Notes under the pieces: model-generated
What the model was told of the DNA's origin: nothing
The model's database searches: none
Seen by the model: only the letters and a program-made list of their open reading frames with translations
Assembly (NCBI RefSeq): GCF_001427305.1
Contig: NZ_LMFZ01000045.1
Coordinates: 1 to 58,531 of the forward strand
DNA length: 58,531 nucleotides
Source: Duganella sp. Root1480D1
Lineage (GTDB): Bacteria; Pseudomonadota; Gammaproteobacteria; Burkholderiales; Burkholderiaceae_D
Direction of reading: 5' to 3'
In this document: positions 1-8,201 of the stretch, one piece after another
Layout: each line of letters begins with the position of its first letter
Numbering within the stretch: the stretch's first letter is position 1
Translations under genes and position numbers: made by a program

Positions 1-1
1 G

Positions 2-91
2 ATGTCGATTCCGAGGCGACAACTGCATTTCGCGACGCGCCAGGCCCTTGGCCAGGTTCCAATCAAAGCGATTGAATTACCCGACAAGTAG
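2..91 (+). other. possible 3' end of an upstream coding sequence
   Basis: One frame is open from the window edge to a TAG at 89-91 and would end in ...PIKAIELPDK. I do not recognise the product. The stretch is too short to separate from chance, and other frames are also open here. It is listed only because bases 1-121 hold nothing else. Confidence 0.2.
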
Positions 92-121
92 TCTGACACG
101 GGGGGGGCTTAAGGAGCTGCA

Positions 122-285
122 ATGTTCGATCACGTAAAATCGGCGCGAGTGATTATGCGGCGAGCAAGGCCTCGCCCATCTCTACCTGGCGTTCGCGGCC
201 CAGGTATCACGCAAACTACTACGCCGCATTTGTCATCGGCCCGGACGGGCACAGCATCGAAGTTGTTTGCCACCAACCTGGTTGA
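122..285 (+). pseudogene. remnant of a VOC (glyoxalase/bleomycin-resistance) family gene
   Basis: The gene has a good ribosome site (AAGGAG) and begins MFDHVK, a typical VOC start. One frame-shifting change near 136-141 moves the rest (GASDYAASKA...) into another frame. The C-terminal signature HANYYAAFVIGPDGHSIEVVCH then follows in that frame and ends at a TGA at 283-285. VOC proteins of this type are about 125 residues long. Here only about 54 codons remain, so the middle, including metal-binding and substrate residues, is deleted. The ends are well preserved, which suggests recent decay. The family identity is from motif recognition. Confidence 0.7.
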
Positions 286-294
286 TTATTCAGA

Positions 295-756
295 ATGATT
301 CAGGTCTTTGGAGCGCCGAACGATATAACGAATCGTTTTGCAGGATCATTGGTGACCGGTAGTGTCGTGATCCTCGTAATGGCTGCACTCGTGCTCCTTC
401 TTGCGTGGGATCGCAAGCGCAGGCTTTACCTGCAACCTGCCATTGCGCTTGCTTTAGCCGGGATCGTCGTTGTAGCGTGGGGCTCGTACTCGGCATCTTA
501 TGCGCGCTTTATCGTTGCAGAGGTGAAGGACTCGGAACTGCGCCTGGGATTTGCGGGCCCCTTCGCAAGGGAACTCCCAGTTTCGCCGGCTTCGATTGAA
601 ACCGTACTATTTGGGTCGCCGGGCAAATCGAACCGGCAGTGCTATATCAAGATAGTCTTGAAGACCGGCGATAGCTATCGAAGTTCGACACTCGACGAGG
701 AGCCTGGCGCATGCAAGAAGTTGAGGCGGGAATTGCTTGAGGCACTAGCCCGCTGA
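295..756 (+). CDS. unrecognised inner-membrane protein
   Basis: A 153-residue protein that I do not recognise. It has two hydrophobic segments (about residues 18-37 and 48-66) separated by a basic loop (DRKRR). A soluble C-terminal part of about 85 residues follows, with two cysteines (in NRQCY and GACKK). The layout resembles small proteins with two membrane helices and a PH-like outer domain, but no diagnostic motif is visible. It lies just after the VOC remnant with no clear Shine-Dalgarno sequence, and 24 bases before the next gene, so the two may be co-transcribed. The start could be further downstream. Confidence 0.6.
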   Translation: MIQVFGAPNDITNRFAGSLVTGSVVILVMAALVLLLAWDRKRRLYLQPAIALALAGIVVVAWGSYSASYARFIVAEVKDSELRLGFAGPFARELPVSPASIETVLFGSPGKSNRQCYIKIVLKTGDSYRSSTLDEEPGACKKLRRELLEALAR

Positions 757-780
757 ACGTAGAACCGGAATTCACCAAAA

Positions 781-1338
781 ATGATCAAAATACTATTCCC
801 CCTGGCGAGTCTCGCCTTGGCAGTTCCTGCTTTTGCAGAAGGCCCACCAAGCAAATATGTGATGCAAGCGCTGTCTCCTGCGGAAGGTCGCATTGCCCGC
901 CCCGAGTCCTGGTTTTACAGGGAAAACCATCAACCGTGGACCCAAATGTGGGCCATTTCGCGGGAAGAGATCACTGACGATAATGGCGCCGACATACCTT
1001 TCACAACCGGTGTGATCATCCAGGCATTGATCGCAGTTGAGGCGAGTGGCGGCAAACGTGCGAAGCAGGTGGTCCTGGACTATGTCAATGGTAAGAAGCA
1101 GACCGTCAAGGTGATCAGGAGCTGTAAAGAAAAAGTCGTGGGCCAGTTCACATATACCTGCCTTGAAACGGAAGAAGATTCCAGGCACGTACTGTATTCG
1201 CTGTACTGGGGTAATAATGGCCTGGATGTCGCGATATTCTCGACCGCACTCACTACCAAGGACCTTTGGGCAAGCTATGCAACAACGTTTGAAAAGATGA
1301 GTGAGTTCGAGATCCGCTACCCAACTTCGTCGAAGTAA
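781..1338 (+). CDS. unrecognised secreted/periplasmic protein
   Basis: A 185-residue protein with a clear Sec signal peptide: MIK, a hydrophobic stretch, then a VPAFA cleavage site near residue 19. The mature part contains two cysteines (in RSCKEK and YTCLE) that could form a disulfide. I recognise no catalytic motif or named family. It follows the membrane protein at 295-756 with a 24-base gap and precedes the AlkB-like gene, so these may be one accessory transcription unit. Confidence 0.65.
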   Translation: MIKILFPLASLALAVPAFAEGPPSKYVMQALSPAEGRIARPESWFYRENHQPWTQMWAISREEITDDNGADIPFTTGVIIQALIAVEASGGKRAKQVVLDYVNGKKQTVKVIRSCKEKVVGQFTYTCLETEEDSRHVLYSLYWGNNGLDVAIFSTALTTKDLWASYATTFEKMSEFEIRYPTSSK

Positions 1339-1351
1339 GCTTTTGAATCCA

Positions 1352-1873
1352 ATGACTCCACCAGATGTTCGCTTCGAGCCACACTTCCTGCCGTCGCCTG
1401 GCGACTTGTTCAACCATCTGATTTCATCGGTTACATGGGATGAACGCATGAAGGCGCGAAAGACTGCCAGCTTTGGCGTCTCTTACGATTACTCGCAAAT
1501 CTCTTACGAGCCGGCACCTATGCCGGGCGAGCTTGCCGCTGTCGCGCAGCGCATCGGGCGGCTTCTCGGGTTCATGCCTAACAATTGCCTGCTTAATTAT
1601 TATCAGGATGGGAATTCATCCATGGGTTTCCATTCCGATTTGAGTGAAGAACTTGGTGCTGGCACAGGTGTCGTGATTGTTTCGTTGGGGAGCGTAAGGT
1701 CCCTCGTCTTCAGGAGTAAGACCGACAAGGCAGTGGAATTCGACTATCCGCTCCCGCCGGGGTCTTTGATTTACATGACGAAGGATGTACAAGACCACTG
1801 GCTTCACGCCATACCGAAAAAGGAAGGCGCAGGTCCCCGTATCAGCCTGACCTTCAGGTCTATCGTCAAATAG
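1352..1873 (+). CDS. AlkB-like 2-oxoglutarate/Fe(II)-dependent dioxygenase
   Basis: A 173-residue protein of the AlkB family, which removes alkyl groups from nucleic-acid bases by oxidative demethylation. It uses Fe(II), 2-oxoglutarate and O2. The iron-binding HxD is at H94/D96 (in MGFHSDL) and the distal histidine is H152 (in LHAIP). The RxxxxxR that binds 2-oxoglutarate is R163/R169 (RISLTFR), and the substrate-side NYY motif is at about residues 82-84. The start at 1352 was chosen because it follows the previous stop and gives the usual short N-terminus. A longer in-frame start at 1301 would overlap the upstream gene. Length suggests the short ALKBH2/3-like or YbiU-free AlkB form. The exact substrate cannot be told. 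Confidence 0.85.
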   Translation: MTPPDVRFEPHFLPSPGDLFNHLISSVTWDERMKARKTASFGVSYDYSQISYEPAPMPGELAAVAQRIGRLLGFMPNNCLLNYYQDGNSSMGFHSDLSEELGAGTGVVIVSLGSVRSLVFRSKTDKAVEFDYPLPPGSLIYMTKDVQDHWLHAIPKKEGAGPRISLTFRSIVK

Positions 1874-1883
1874 GAGCTATGTA

Positions 1884-2279
1884 ATGACTAAACGCCTTGC
1901 ATCCTGCAGTTGCGGCCAGCTGACGGCCGAAGTTTCGGGCGAACCTGTGCGAATCTCGATCTGTCACTGCCTGGCATGCCAACGCCGTACTGGCAGCGTG
2001 TTTGGCGAGCAGGCCAGGTTCCCGCGCGAGAACGTGACCGTGTCGGGAGTTTCAACCGAATACGAGCGGGTCGGGGACGAAGGTGGGAAGGTCAGGTTTC
2101 ATTTCTGCCCGACCTGCGGTTCGACAGTCTATTACGGCCTGGAGAGCCTCGACGGGTACGTCGGCATTCCTGTCGGGGCTTTTGCCGATCCGGGTTTTCC
2201 GGTTCCACGTGTCTCGGTCTACGAGGAACGAATGCATAGCTGGGTTGTCCCGCCGGTGGATGCGGAACATATCCCATAA
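1884..2279 (+). CDS. GFA-family (glutathione-dependent formaldehyde-activating-like) zinc protein
   Basis: A 131-residue protein with the GFA/CENP-V fold signature. An N-terminal CSCGQL is followed by CHCLACQRRTGS and a second CPTCGS, giving the seven or eight cysteines that bind two zinc ions. Founding members were proposed to help glutathione react with formaldehyde, but most members have no proven reaction. It follows the AlkB-like gene by 10 bases with a GGAG-type ribosome site, so the two are probably co-transcribed. AlkB repair releases formaldehyde, so a link is possible but is only an inference. Confidence 0.85.
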   Translation: MTKRLASCSCGQLTAEVSGEPVRISICHCLACQRRTGSVFGEQARFPRENVTVSGVSTEYERVGDEGGKVRFHFCPTCGSTVYYGLESLDGYVGIPVGAFADPGFPVPRVSVYEERMHSWVVPPVDAEHIP

Positions 2280-2300
2280 CGATTGACTCGGGCGCGTTAT

Positions 2301-2891
2301 TTAGCGGTGAATCACCACCAGCAGCGCTTTCGCTTCCGCCTTTCCTGGATTGCGGATGGCGTGATGCAGGTCTGCCGCGTAACGTGCGGTGCCGCCTAGC
2401 TTGATCTTCTTCTTGTTGGTGCCCACTTCCAGTTCCATCGATCCGTGCAGGATCGTCAGGTGTTCGGTCGTGCCCGGATCGTGCGGCTGCGACACCAGTT
2501 CGCCGCCTGGCGACAGTGTCAGCTCGTACCACTCATATTTACCCGCCAATTCCATCGGGCCGAGAATGCGCAGCACGTAGCCAGCGTGGGCGCCTGGCAG
2601 GGTAGGGGTTTCATGCGCATCCACTAACTTTATCGCTTCGACATCCTTTTCAACGTCTGACAGCAGCTCGCCGATCTGCACGCCGAGTGCATTAGCCAGG
2701 CGCCAGGTAATGGCGATGGTCGGATTGGCCTTTTCACGCTCAATCTGGGACAGCATGGATTTTGAAACCCCGGCGATGCGGGACAGGTCTTCCAGTGTCA
2801 GGCCGCGGGCCAGGCGCAGTCGTTGCAGGGCGGCGCCGACTTCCGGCGGGGCGTTGGTGGAAATGTTCGGCTTCACGCTTGCAGAGTTCAA
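2301..2891 (-). CDS. XRE-family regulator with C-terminal cupin domain
   Basis: A 196-residue transcription factor. Residues about 17-72 form a Cro/CI-type helix-turn-helix (LRLARGLTLEDLSRIAGVSK then SMLSQIEREKANPT). Residues about 115-190 form a small-molecule-binding cupin. The gene is divergent from kbl-tdh and separated by 99 bases that carry a repeated motif. A role in controlling threonine degradation, perhaps with an amino acid as ligand, is inferred. The frame gives no ATG at the front: the listed start is a TTG at 2891, and a GTG six codons in is an alternative. Nothing like a strong ribosome site precedes either start, so low expression or a different start is possible. Confidence 0.85.
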   Translation of the reverse strand: MNSASVKPNISTNAPPEVGAALQRLRLARGLTLEDLSRIAGVSKSMLSQIEREKANPTIAITWRLANALGVQIGELLSDVEKDVEAIKLVDAHETPTLPGAHAGYVLRILGPMELAGKYEWYELTLSPGGELVSQPHDPGTTEHLTILHGSMELEVGTNKKKIKLGGTARYAADLHHAIRNPGKAEAKALLVVIHR

Positions 2892-2940
2892 TATAGTAAA
2901 GTAGGATTCCGTATATCGAATTTACGTTCAATATAGTGAA
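2886..2940. promoter_or_regulatory. repeated operator between XRE-cupin regulator and kbl
   Basis: The 15-base motif GTTCAATATAGTRAA occurs twice as a direct repeat, at 2886-2900 and 2926-2940, with starts exactly 40 bases apart (about four helical turns). The first copy covers the proposed start of the regulator gene and the second lies about 50 bases before kbl. Binding by the XRE-cupin protein, with autoregulation, is an inference from position. Confidence 0.55.
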
Positions 2941-2990
2941 TTCCGGTCTTGTTAGTGAAATAAGAGTAAACTTTACATCAGAGGACGACC

Positions 2991-4193
2991 ATGAGCCAAG
3001 CGACGAATGCGTTTTACACCGGCCTGCAACAAAACCTGGAAAAGCTGCGCAATGATGGCCTGTATAAACCTGAGCGCGTCATCGCTTCCCGCCAGGGCAG
3101 CGAAGTGCAGTCGGAAGATGGTCGTACCCTGATCAATATGTGCGCCAACAATTACCTCGGCCTGTCGGGCCAGGAATGGGTGGCTCAGGCTTCCATCGAC
3201 GCAACCGAGAAGTACGGCTACGGCCTGTCCTCGGTGCGCTTTATTTGTGGCACCCAGACCGTGCACAAGCAACTGGAGAAGGCCATCTCTGAATTCCTGG
3301 GCACTGAAGACACCATCCTTTACGCGGCGGCATTTGACGCCAACGGCGGTGTTTTCGAGCCTTTGTTCGACGAAAACGACGCCATCATTTCGGATGCGCT
3401 GAACCACGCCTCGATCATCGACGGCATCCGCCTGTGCAAGGCCGCGCGCTTCCGCTACGCCCACAATGATATGGCCGACCTGGAAAAGCAACTGCAGGCT
3501 GCCGCCGACAAGCGCCATAAAGTCGTCGTGACCGATGGTGTGTTCTCGATGGACGGCACCATTGCCCAGTTGGACAAGATCGTTGAACTGGCTGAAAAAT
3601 ACGGTGCCCTGGTCATGATCGACGAATGCCACGCTTCCGGCTTCATGGGCAAGACCGGCCGCGGCACCCACGAGCATCACAATGTGCTGGGCAAGATCGA
3701 CATCATCACCGGCACCCTGGGCAAGGCCCTGGGCGGTGCGATGGGCGGCTTCACCTCTGGCCGCAAGGAGGTAATCGATACCCTGCGCCAGAAATCCCGT
3801 CCTTACCTGTTCTCGAATACTCTGGCACCAGCCATCGCCGGCGCTTCGCTGGAAGTGCTGAAGCGCCTGTCCGCTTCGACCGAACTGCGCGACCGCCTGC
3901 ATGAAAACACCGCTTACTTCCGCAAGGAGATTGAGCGTATCGGCTTCACCATCAAGCCAGGTACCCATCCCGTCGTGCCAGTGATGCTGTTCGAGGCGCC
4001 GGTGGCGCAGAAATTTGCGGCCCGCATGTATGAACTGGGCGTGCTGCTGTCCGGCTTCTTCTATCCGGTGGTGCCGATGGGCCAGGCGCGCGTGCGCGTG
4101 CAGCTCTCCGCCGCCCACACCCGCGAGCAGTTGGACAAGGTCCTCGCAGCATTCGAACAAGCCGGCAAAGAGCTGGACATCATCAAGAACTAA
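2991..4193 (+). CDS. kbl: glycine C-acetyltransferase (2-amino-3-ketobutyrate CoA ligase)
   Basis: A 400-residue PLP enzyme of the alpha-oxoamine synthase family. It cleaves 2-amino-3-oxobutyrate with CoA to glycine and acetyl-CoA, the second step of threonine degradation. The PLP lysine is K245 in GTLGKALGG. The cofactor-binding DECHASG is near residue 211 and the NNYLGL motif near residue 53. Length matches the Escherichia coli enzyme (398). A ribosome site GAGGA precedes the start. The next gene, 19 bases downstream, is threonine dehydrogenase, which makes the substrate. The product is unstable, so tight coupling of the two enzymes is expected. Confidence 0.97.
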   Translation: MSQATNAFYTGLQQNLEKLRNDGLYKPERVIASRQGSEVQSEDGRTLINMCANNYLGLSGQEWVAQASIDATEKYGYGLSSVRFICGTQTVHKQLEKAISEFLGTEDTILYAAAFDANGGVFEPLFDENDAIISDALNHASIIDGIRLCKAARFRYAHNDMADLEKQLQAAADKRHKVVVTDGVFSMDGTIAQLDKIVELAEKYGALVMIDECHASGFMGKTGRGTHEHHNVLGKIDIITGTLGKALGGAMGGFTSGRKEVIDTLRQKSRPYLFSNTLAPAIAGASLEVLKRLSASTELRDRLHENTAYFRKEIERIGFTIKPGTHPVVPVMLFEAPVAQKFAARMYELGVLLSGFFYPVVPMGQARVRVQLSAAHTREQLDKVLAAFEQAGKELDIIKN

Positions 4194-4212
4194 TCAGGAA
4201 TATAGGTAGATC

Positions 4213-5175
4213 ATGGAACGCATTCTCGTCATCGGCGCCAACGGCCAAATCGGTAGTGAATTGGTGGACGCGCTGGCCAAACAGCACGGTGCACAAAACG
4301 TCATCGCCACCGACATCGGCCCGATCAACAAGTACAACGCAGCCCGCTACCAGGTGCTGAACGTGATGGACAAGGCCGCGCTGGAAGCATTGGTTGCTGC
4401 GGAAGGCATCACCCAGGTGTACCAACTGGCCGCGATGCTGTCCGCCACCGGCGAAGCGGCGCCGCTGAAGGCGTGGGACTTGAATATGGACGGCTTGCTG
4501 AACATCCTGGAAGTGGCGCGTGAGCGCGGCGAGCAGGGCAAGCCGCTGCGTATTTTCTGGCCGTCTTCGATCGCGGCTTTCGGCCCGAACACCCCAGCCG
4601 AGAACACCCCGCAGTACACCGTGATGGACCCAACCACGATTTACGGCATCTCGAAACTGGCCGGCGAACGACTGTGCGAATACTACTTCCTGAAGTATGG
4701 CGTGGACGTGCGTTCGATCCGCTACCCTGGCATCATCAGCTTCAAATCGCCTCCAGGCGGCGGCACCACCGACTACGCAATTGCGATCTTCCACGCTGCG
4801 TTGCGCGGAGAACGCTACGATTGCTTCCTCGGTCCAAAGACCACTTTGCCGATGATCTACATGCCTGACGCGATTCGCGCAACCATTGAATTGATGGACG
4901 CACCCGCTTCACAAATCAAGATTCGTTCGTCGTACAATGTCGCCGGCGTTTCCTTTAATCCGGAAGAACTGGCCACAGCGATTACCCGCGCGCTGCCGGA
5001 CTTCAAGATCGCTTACACGCCGGACAGCCGCCAGGCTATCGCCGACAGCTGGCCGCGTAGCCTGGATGATTCCAAGGCGACCGCGGACTGGAACTGGAAG
5101 GCCCGCATCGGCGTGGATGAGATGGTGAAGGACATGCTGGCGAATATTGACGTGAGCCTCAGCGAGGCCGCATAA
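4213..5175 (+). CDS. tdh: L-threonine 3-dehydrogenase, short-chain (SDR/epimerase-like) type
   Basis: A 320-residue NAD-dependent oxidoreductase of the extended SDR class. The Rossmann motif GANGQIG is at residues 8-14 and the catalytic YxxxK is Y144/K148 (YGISK). A serine pair (PSSIAAFG) lies near residue 119. It oxidises L-threonine to 2-amino-3-oxobutyrate. It is not the zinc-dependent medium-chain enzyme of E. coli; the SDR type is known from Cupriavidus, Flavobacterium and animals. The assignment relies on overall similarity to that subgroup and on kbl directly upstream. sdaA follows after 20 bases, suggesting one operon. Confidence 0.9.
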   Translation: MERILVIGANGQIGSELVDALAKQHGAQNVIATDIGPINKYNAARYQVLNVMDKAALEALVAAEGITQVYQLAAMLSATGEAAPLKAWDLNMDGLLNILEVARERGEQGKPLRIFWPSSIAAFGPNTPAENTPQYTVMDPTTIYGISKLAGERLCEYYFLKYGVDVRSIRYPGIISFKSPPGGGTTDYAIAIFHAALRGERYDCFLGPKTTLPMIYMPDAIRATIELMDAPASQIKIRSSYNVAGVSFNPEELATAITRALPDFKIAYTPDSRQAIADSWPRSLDDSKATADWNWKARIGVDEMVKDMLANIDVSLSEAA

Positions 5176-5195
5176 CTAGAGAGAGACAAGCAACA

Positions 5196-6575
5196 ATGGA
5201 CATGAGTGTTTTCGACTTATTCAAGATTGGCATTGGCCCATCGAGCTCGCATACGGTGGGACCAATGGTGGCGGCGCGCCGCTTCCTGGTCGAAAACGGT
5301 CCATTGGATGATGTCACCTCGGTGACGGCAGAGCTCTATGGCTCGCTGGCCTTGACCGGTGTTGGTCACGGCACCGACAAGGCAGTGCTGCTTGGCCTGA
5401 TGGGTGAGACGCCGCAAGGCGTCGATCCTGACGCGGTGGACGACATGCTGGCAGCGGCCGACGTAGACGGCGAGCTGCGCCTGCTGGGCGAAAAGACGAT
5501 TGCTTTCACCCGCAAGCAACACCTTGTTTTCCATATGGCCGAGAACCTGCCGGGGCACCCGAACGGCATGCGCTTTACGCTGACCCGCACGGATGGCAGC
5601 TCGGTTTCCAGGATTTACTACTCGATTGGCGGTGGCTTCATTCGCGCCGAAGGCGAGGAGGCGGCCACTGATGGCAAGCCTGCTGTTCGCCTGCCGTACC
5701 CGTTCAACACCATGGCCGAACTGCTGGGACATGGTGTCAGCAGCGGCAAGACCATCCCACAGATGCTGCGTGCAAATGAGCTGACTCGCATCAGCGAGGC
5801 TGAACTCAACGAGGGCATGGACCGCATCTGGCACGTGATGCGCGACTGTATCCAGCATGGCCTGGAGACGCGCGGCCAGTTGCCGGGCGGCCTGAATGTG
5901 AAGCGCCGCGCGGCTGATCTTTGGCGCCAGGCGCAAGGCGGCGATCGCGCCAACCAGCTTCCGCACGATGCACTGAACGGCGTGAGTTTGTACGCGATGG
6001 CGGTCAATGAAGAGAATGCAGCGGGCGGACGTGTTGTAACGGCGCCTACAAATGGTGCTGCAGGCATCATTCCCGCTGTGCTGAAATACTATGCGGAAGA
6101 CTGCAAACCGGTCGATCCGGTTTCCGGCGTGCGTGCGTTCCTGCTGACCGCTGCGGCGATTGGCATGCTGTGCAAGCGTAATGCCTCGATCTCCGGTGCC
6201 GAAGTAGGGTGCCAGGGCGAAGTTGGCGTGGCATGCGCGATGGCGGCTGCCGGCCTGGTGGCGGCTCTCGGCGGTAGCAATGCACAGATCGAGAATGCGG
6301 CGGAAATCGGCATCGAACACCACCTGGGCATGACTTGCGACCCGATCGGTGGTCTGGTGCAGATTCCTTGCATCGAACGCAATGGCATGGGGGCGGTGAA
6401 GGCGATTACCGCGGCGTCGCTGGCCTTGAAAGGCGACGGCACCCACTTTGTTACGCTGGACAATGTGATCGAGACCATGCGCCAGACGGGCGCTGATATG
6501 CAGGCGAAGTATAAAGAGACTTCGCTGGGCGGGTTGGCTATTCATGTCGTGTCGGTGAATCACGCTGCGTGTTAA
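5196..6575 (+). CDS. sdaA: L-serine ammonia-lyase (serine deaminase), iron-sulfur type
   Basis: A 459-residue one-chain L-serine dehydratase that converts serine to pyruvate and ammonia with an oxygen-sensitive [4Fe-4S] cluster. The N-terminal beta domain starts with the typical FDLFKIGIGPSSSHT. The alpha domain carries the cluster cysteines C339 (AEVGCQGE), C381 (MTCDPIGG) and C392 (IPCIERN). Length matches E. coli SdaA (454). It is third in the kbl-tdh-sdaA unit. Together the three enzymes can take threonine to glycine plus acetyl-CoA and, after serine hydroxymethyltransferase, to pyruvate. Confidence 0.96.
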   Translation: MDMSVFDLFKIGIGPSSSHTVGPMVAARRFLVENGPLDDVTSVTAELYGSLALTGVGHGTDKAVLLGLMGETPQGVDPDAVDDMLAAADVDGELRLLGEKTIAFTRKQHLVFHMAENLPGHPNGMRFTLTRTDGSSVSRIYYSIGGGFIRAEGEEAATDGKPAVRLPYPFNTMAELLGHGVSSGKTIPQMLRANELTRISEAELNEGMDRIWHVMRDCIQHGLETRGQLPGGLNVKRRAADLWRQAQGGDRANQLPHDALNGVSLYAMAVNEENAAGGRVVTAPTNGAAGIIPAVLKYYAEDCKPVDPVSGVRAFLLTAAAIGMLCKRNASISGAEVGCQGEVGVACAMAAAGLVAALGGSNAQIENAAEIGIEHHLGMTCDPIGGLVQIPCIERNGMGAVKAITAASLALKGDGTHFVTLDNVIETMRQTGADMQAKYKETSLGGLAIHVVSVNHAAC

Positions 6576-6588
6576 GCAGGTAGACCTG

Positions 6589-6610
6589 GGTCAGACCCGA
6601 GGGTCTGACC
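6589..6610. repeat. GGTCAGACCC palindromic intergenic repeat
   Basis: A perfect inverted repeat, GGTCAGACCC-GA-GGGTCTGACC, lies 14 bases after sdaA. It has no T-run on either side, so it is not a standard terminator. A longer element with the same GGGTCAGAC/GTCTGACCC core is found after lon at 30399-30437, which suggests a dispersed repeat family. Confidence 0.7.
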
Positions 6611-6654
6611 AAGAACTGGCGGGTTTCAGTAGAAAATTTCAAAAACTAGCTTAA

Positions 6655-6684
6655 TTCACAAAGAAACTCCGGCCAGACTATAAT
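6655..6684 (+). promoter_or_regulatory. sigma70-like promoter of thrC
   Basis: A perfect -10 box TATAAT (6679-6684) lies 38 bases before the thrC start. A weak -35 box TTCACA (6655-6660) is 18 bases upstream of it. This indicates that thrC has its own start and is not simply read through from sdaA. Confidence 0.55.
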
Positions 6685-6722
6685 AGGTGTCCGTTTTCAC
6701 CTGCCACCGGACTTTCTAATTT

Positions 6723-8198
6723 ATGCAATACGTGTCTACCCGGGCCGACGCGTCGGCTGCATCACACTCCCCACAGCAATTTTCCGACATCCTCCTGGGT
6801 GGTCTGGCGCCAGACGGCGGCCTCTACCTGCCAGTCGAGTATCCGCAAGTTACCGGCGAAGAGCTGAACAAGTGGCGGCACATCTCGTATGCCGACCTGG
6901 CCGTGGAAATCCTGAAGAAATTTGCCGGCGACGTCCCGGAAGGCGACTTGCGGGCCCTGGCACACAAGACTTATACCGCAGATGTGTACCGCAACGTCCG
7001 TGATGGGGAAAACGCTGCCGAGATCACGCCGCTGCGCTTATTGGAAGAAACCGGCGGCAAGAAGCTGGTGCTGCAATCCCTGTCCAACGGGCCGACGCTG
7101 GCCTTCAAGGACATGGCGATGCAACTGCTCGGCAACCTGTTCGAGTATGCGTTGGCCAAAAAGGACGCGCAACTGAACATTTTCGGCGCCACCTCCGGCG
7201 ACACCGGCAGTGCGGCCGAATACGCGATGCGCGGCAAAAAAGGGATCAAGGTCTTCATGCTCTCGCCGCATAAGAAGATGAGTGCATTCCAGACCGCGCA
7301 GATGTTCAGCCTGCAGGACCCTAACATTTTCAACATTGCCGTTGAAGGCGTGTTCGACGACTGCCAGGACATGGTCAAGGCCGTGTCGAACGACCTGGAA
7401 TTCAAGGCCCGCCACAAGATCGGCACTGTGAACTCGATCAACTGGGCGCGCGTGGTGGCGCAGGTGGTGTACTACTTCCGCGGCTACCTTGCCGCAACCA
7501 GGAGCAATGACCAGAAGGTGTCGTTCACTGTCCCATCGGGCAATTTCGGCAATATCTGCGCCGGCCATATCGCCCGCCAAATGGGCCTGCCGATCGACAA
7601 GCTGGTCGTCGCCACCAATGAAAACGACGTGCTGGACGAGTTCTTCCGCACCGGCATCTACCGTGTGCGCAAGTCGGCCGAGACTTATCACACCTCCAGC
7701 CCGTCGATGGACATTTCCAAAGCCTCGAACTTCGAGCGCTTCGTATTCGACCTGGTGAAGGGCGACGGCAAGCGCGTGCGCGAGCTGTTCAGGAAAGTCG
7801 AAACCGAAGGCGGCTTCGACCTGTCCGGCGCGCCGGGCAGCGATGGCGATGAATTCAAGCTGGTGGCCAACTACGGCTTTAAATCCGGCAAGTCGACCCA
7901 CGATGACCGCGTGCAAACCATCCGCGACGTCGCTGACGATTATGGCATCGTGATCGACACCCATACCGCGGACGGCATCAAGGTCGCCAAGGAATACATG
8001 GAACCTGGCGTGCCGATGATCGTGCTGGAAACCGCACTTGCCGCCAAATTCAACGAAACCATCCTGGAAGCGCTGGGCGAAGACGCCGAACGCCCGGCCG
8101 GTTTCGAAAATATCGAAGCGCTGCCGCAGCGTTTCGAAGTCATGCCGGCTGATGTGAGCAAGATGAAGGCCTACATCGCCGCCAACACAGGACTGTAA
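6723..8198 (+). CDS. thrC: threonine synthase
   Basis: A 491-residue PLP enzyme that converts O-phosphohomoserine to L-threonine, the last step of threonine synthesis. The Schiff-base lysine is K129 in LAFKDMAMQ and the PLP phosphate loop is ATSGDTGSAA near residue 178. The N-terminal YVSTR and the GGLYLP motif are typical of the longer bacterial and fungal class, and the length fits it. It sits directly downstream of the threonine-degradation genes but has its own promoter. moeA follows after three bases, so thrC and moeA are co-transcribed, an order seen in many betaproteobacteria. Confidence 0.97.
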   Translation: MQYVSTRADASAASHSPQQFSDILLGGLAPDGGLYLPVEYPQVTGEELNKWRHISYADLAVEILKKFAGDVPEGDLRALAHKTYTADVYRNVRDGENAAEITPLRLLEETGGKKLVLQSLSNGPTLAFKDMAMQLLGNLFEYALAKKDAQLNIFGATSGDTGSAAEYAMRGKKGIKVFMLSPHKKMSAFQTAQMFSLQDPNIFNIAVEGVFDDCQDMVKAVSNDLEFKARHKIGTVNSINWARVVAQVVYYFRGYLAATRSNDQKVSFTVPSGNFGNICAGHIARQMGLPIDKLVVATNENDVLDEFFRTGIYRVRKSAETYHTSSPSMDISKASNFERFVFDLVKGDGKRVRELFRKVETEGGFDLSGAPGSDGDEFKLVANYGFKSGKSTHDDRVQTIRDVADDYGIVIDTHTADGIKVAKEYMEPGVPMIVLETALAAKFNETILEALGEDAERPAGFENIEALPQRFEVMPADVSKMKAYIAANTGL

Positions 8199-8201
8199 AA
8201 C

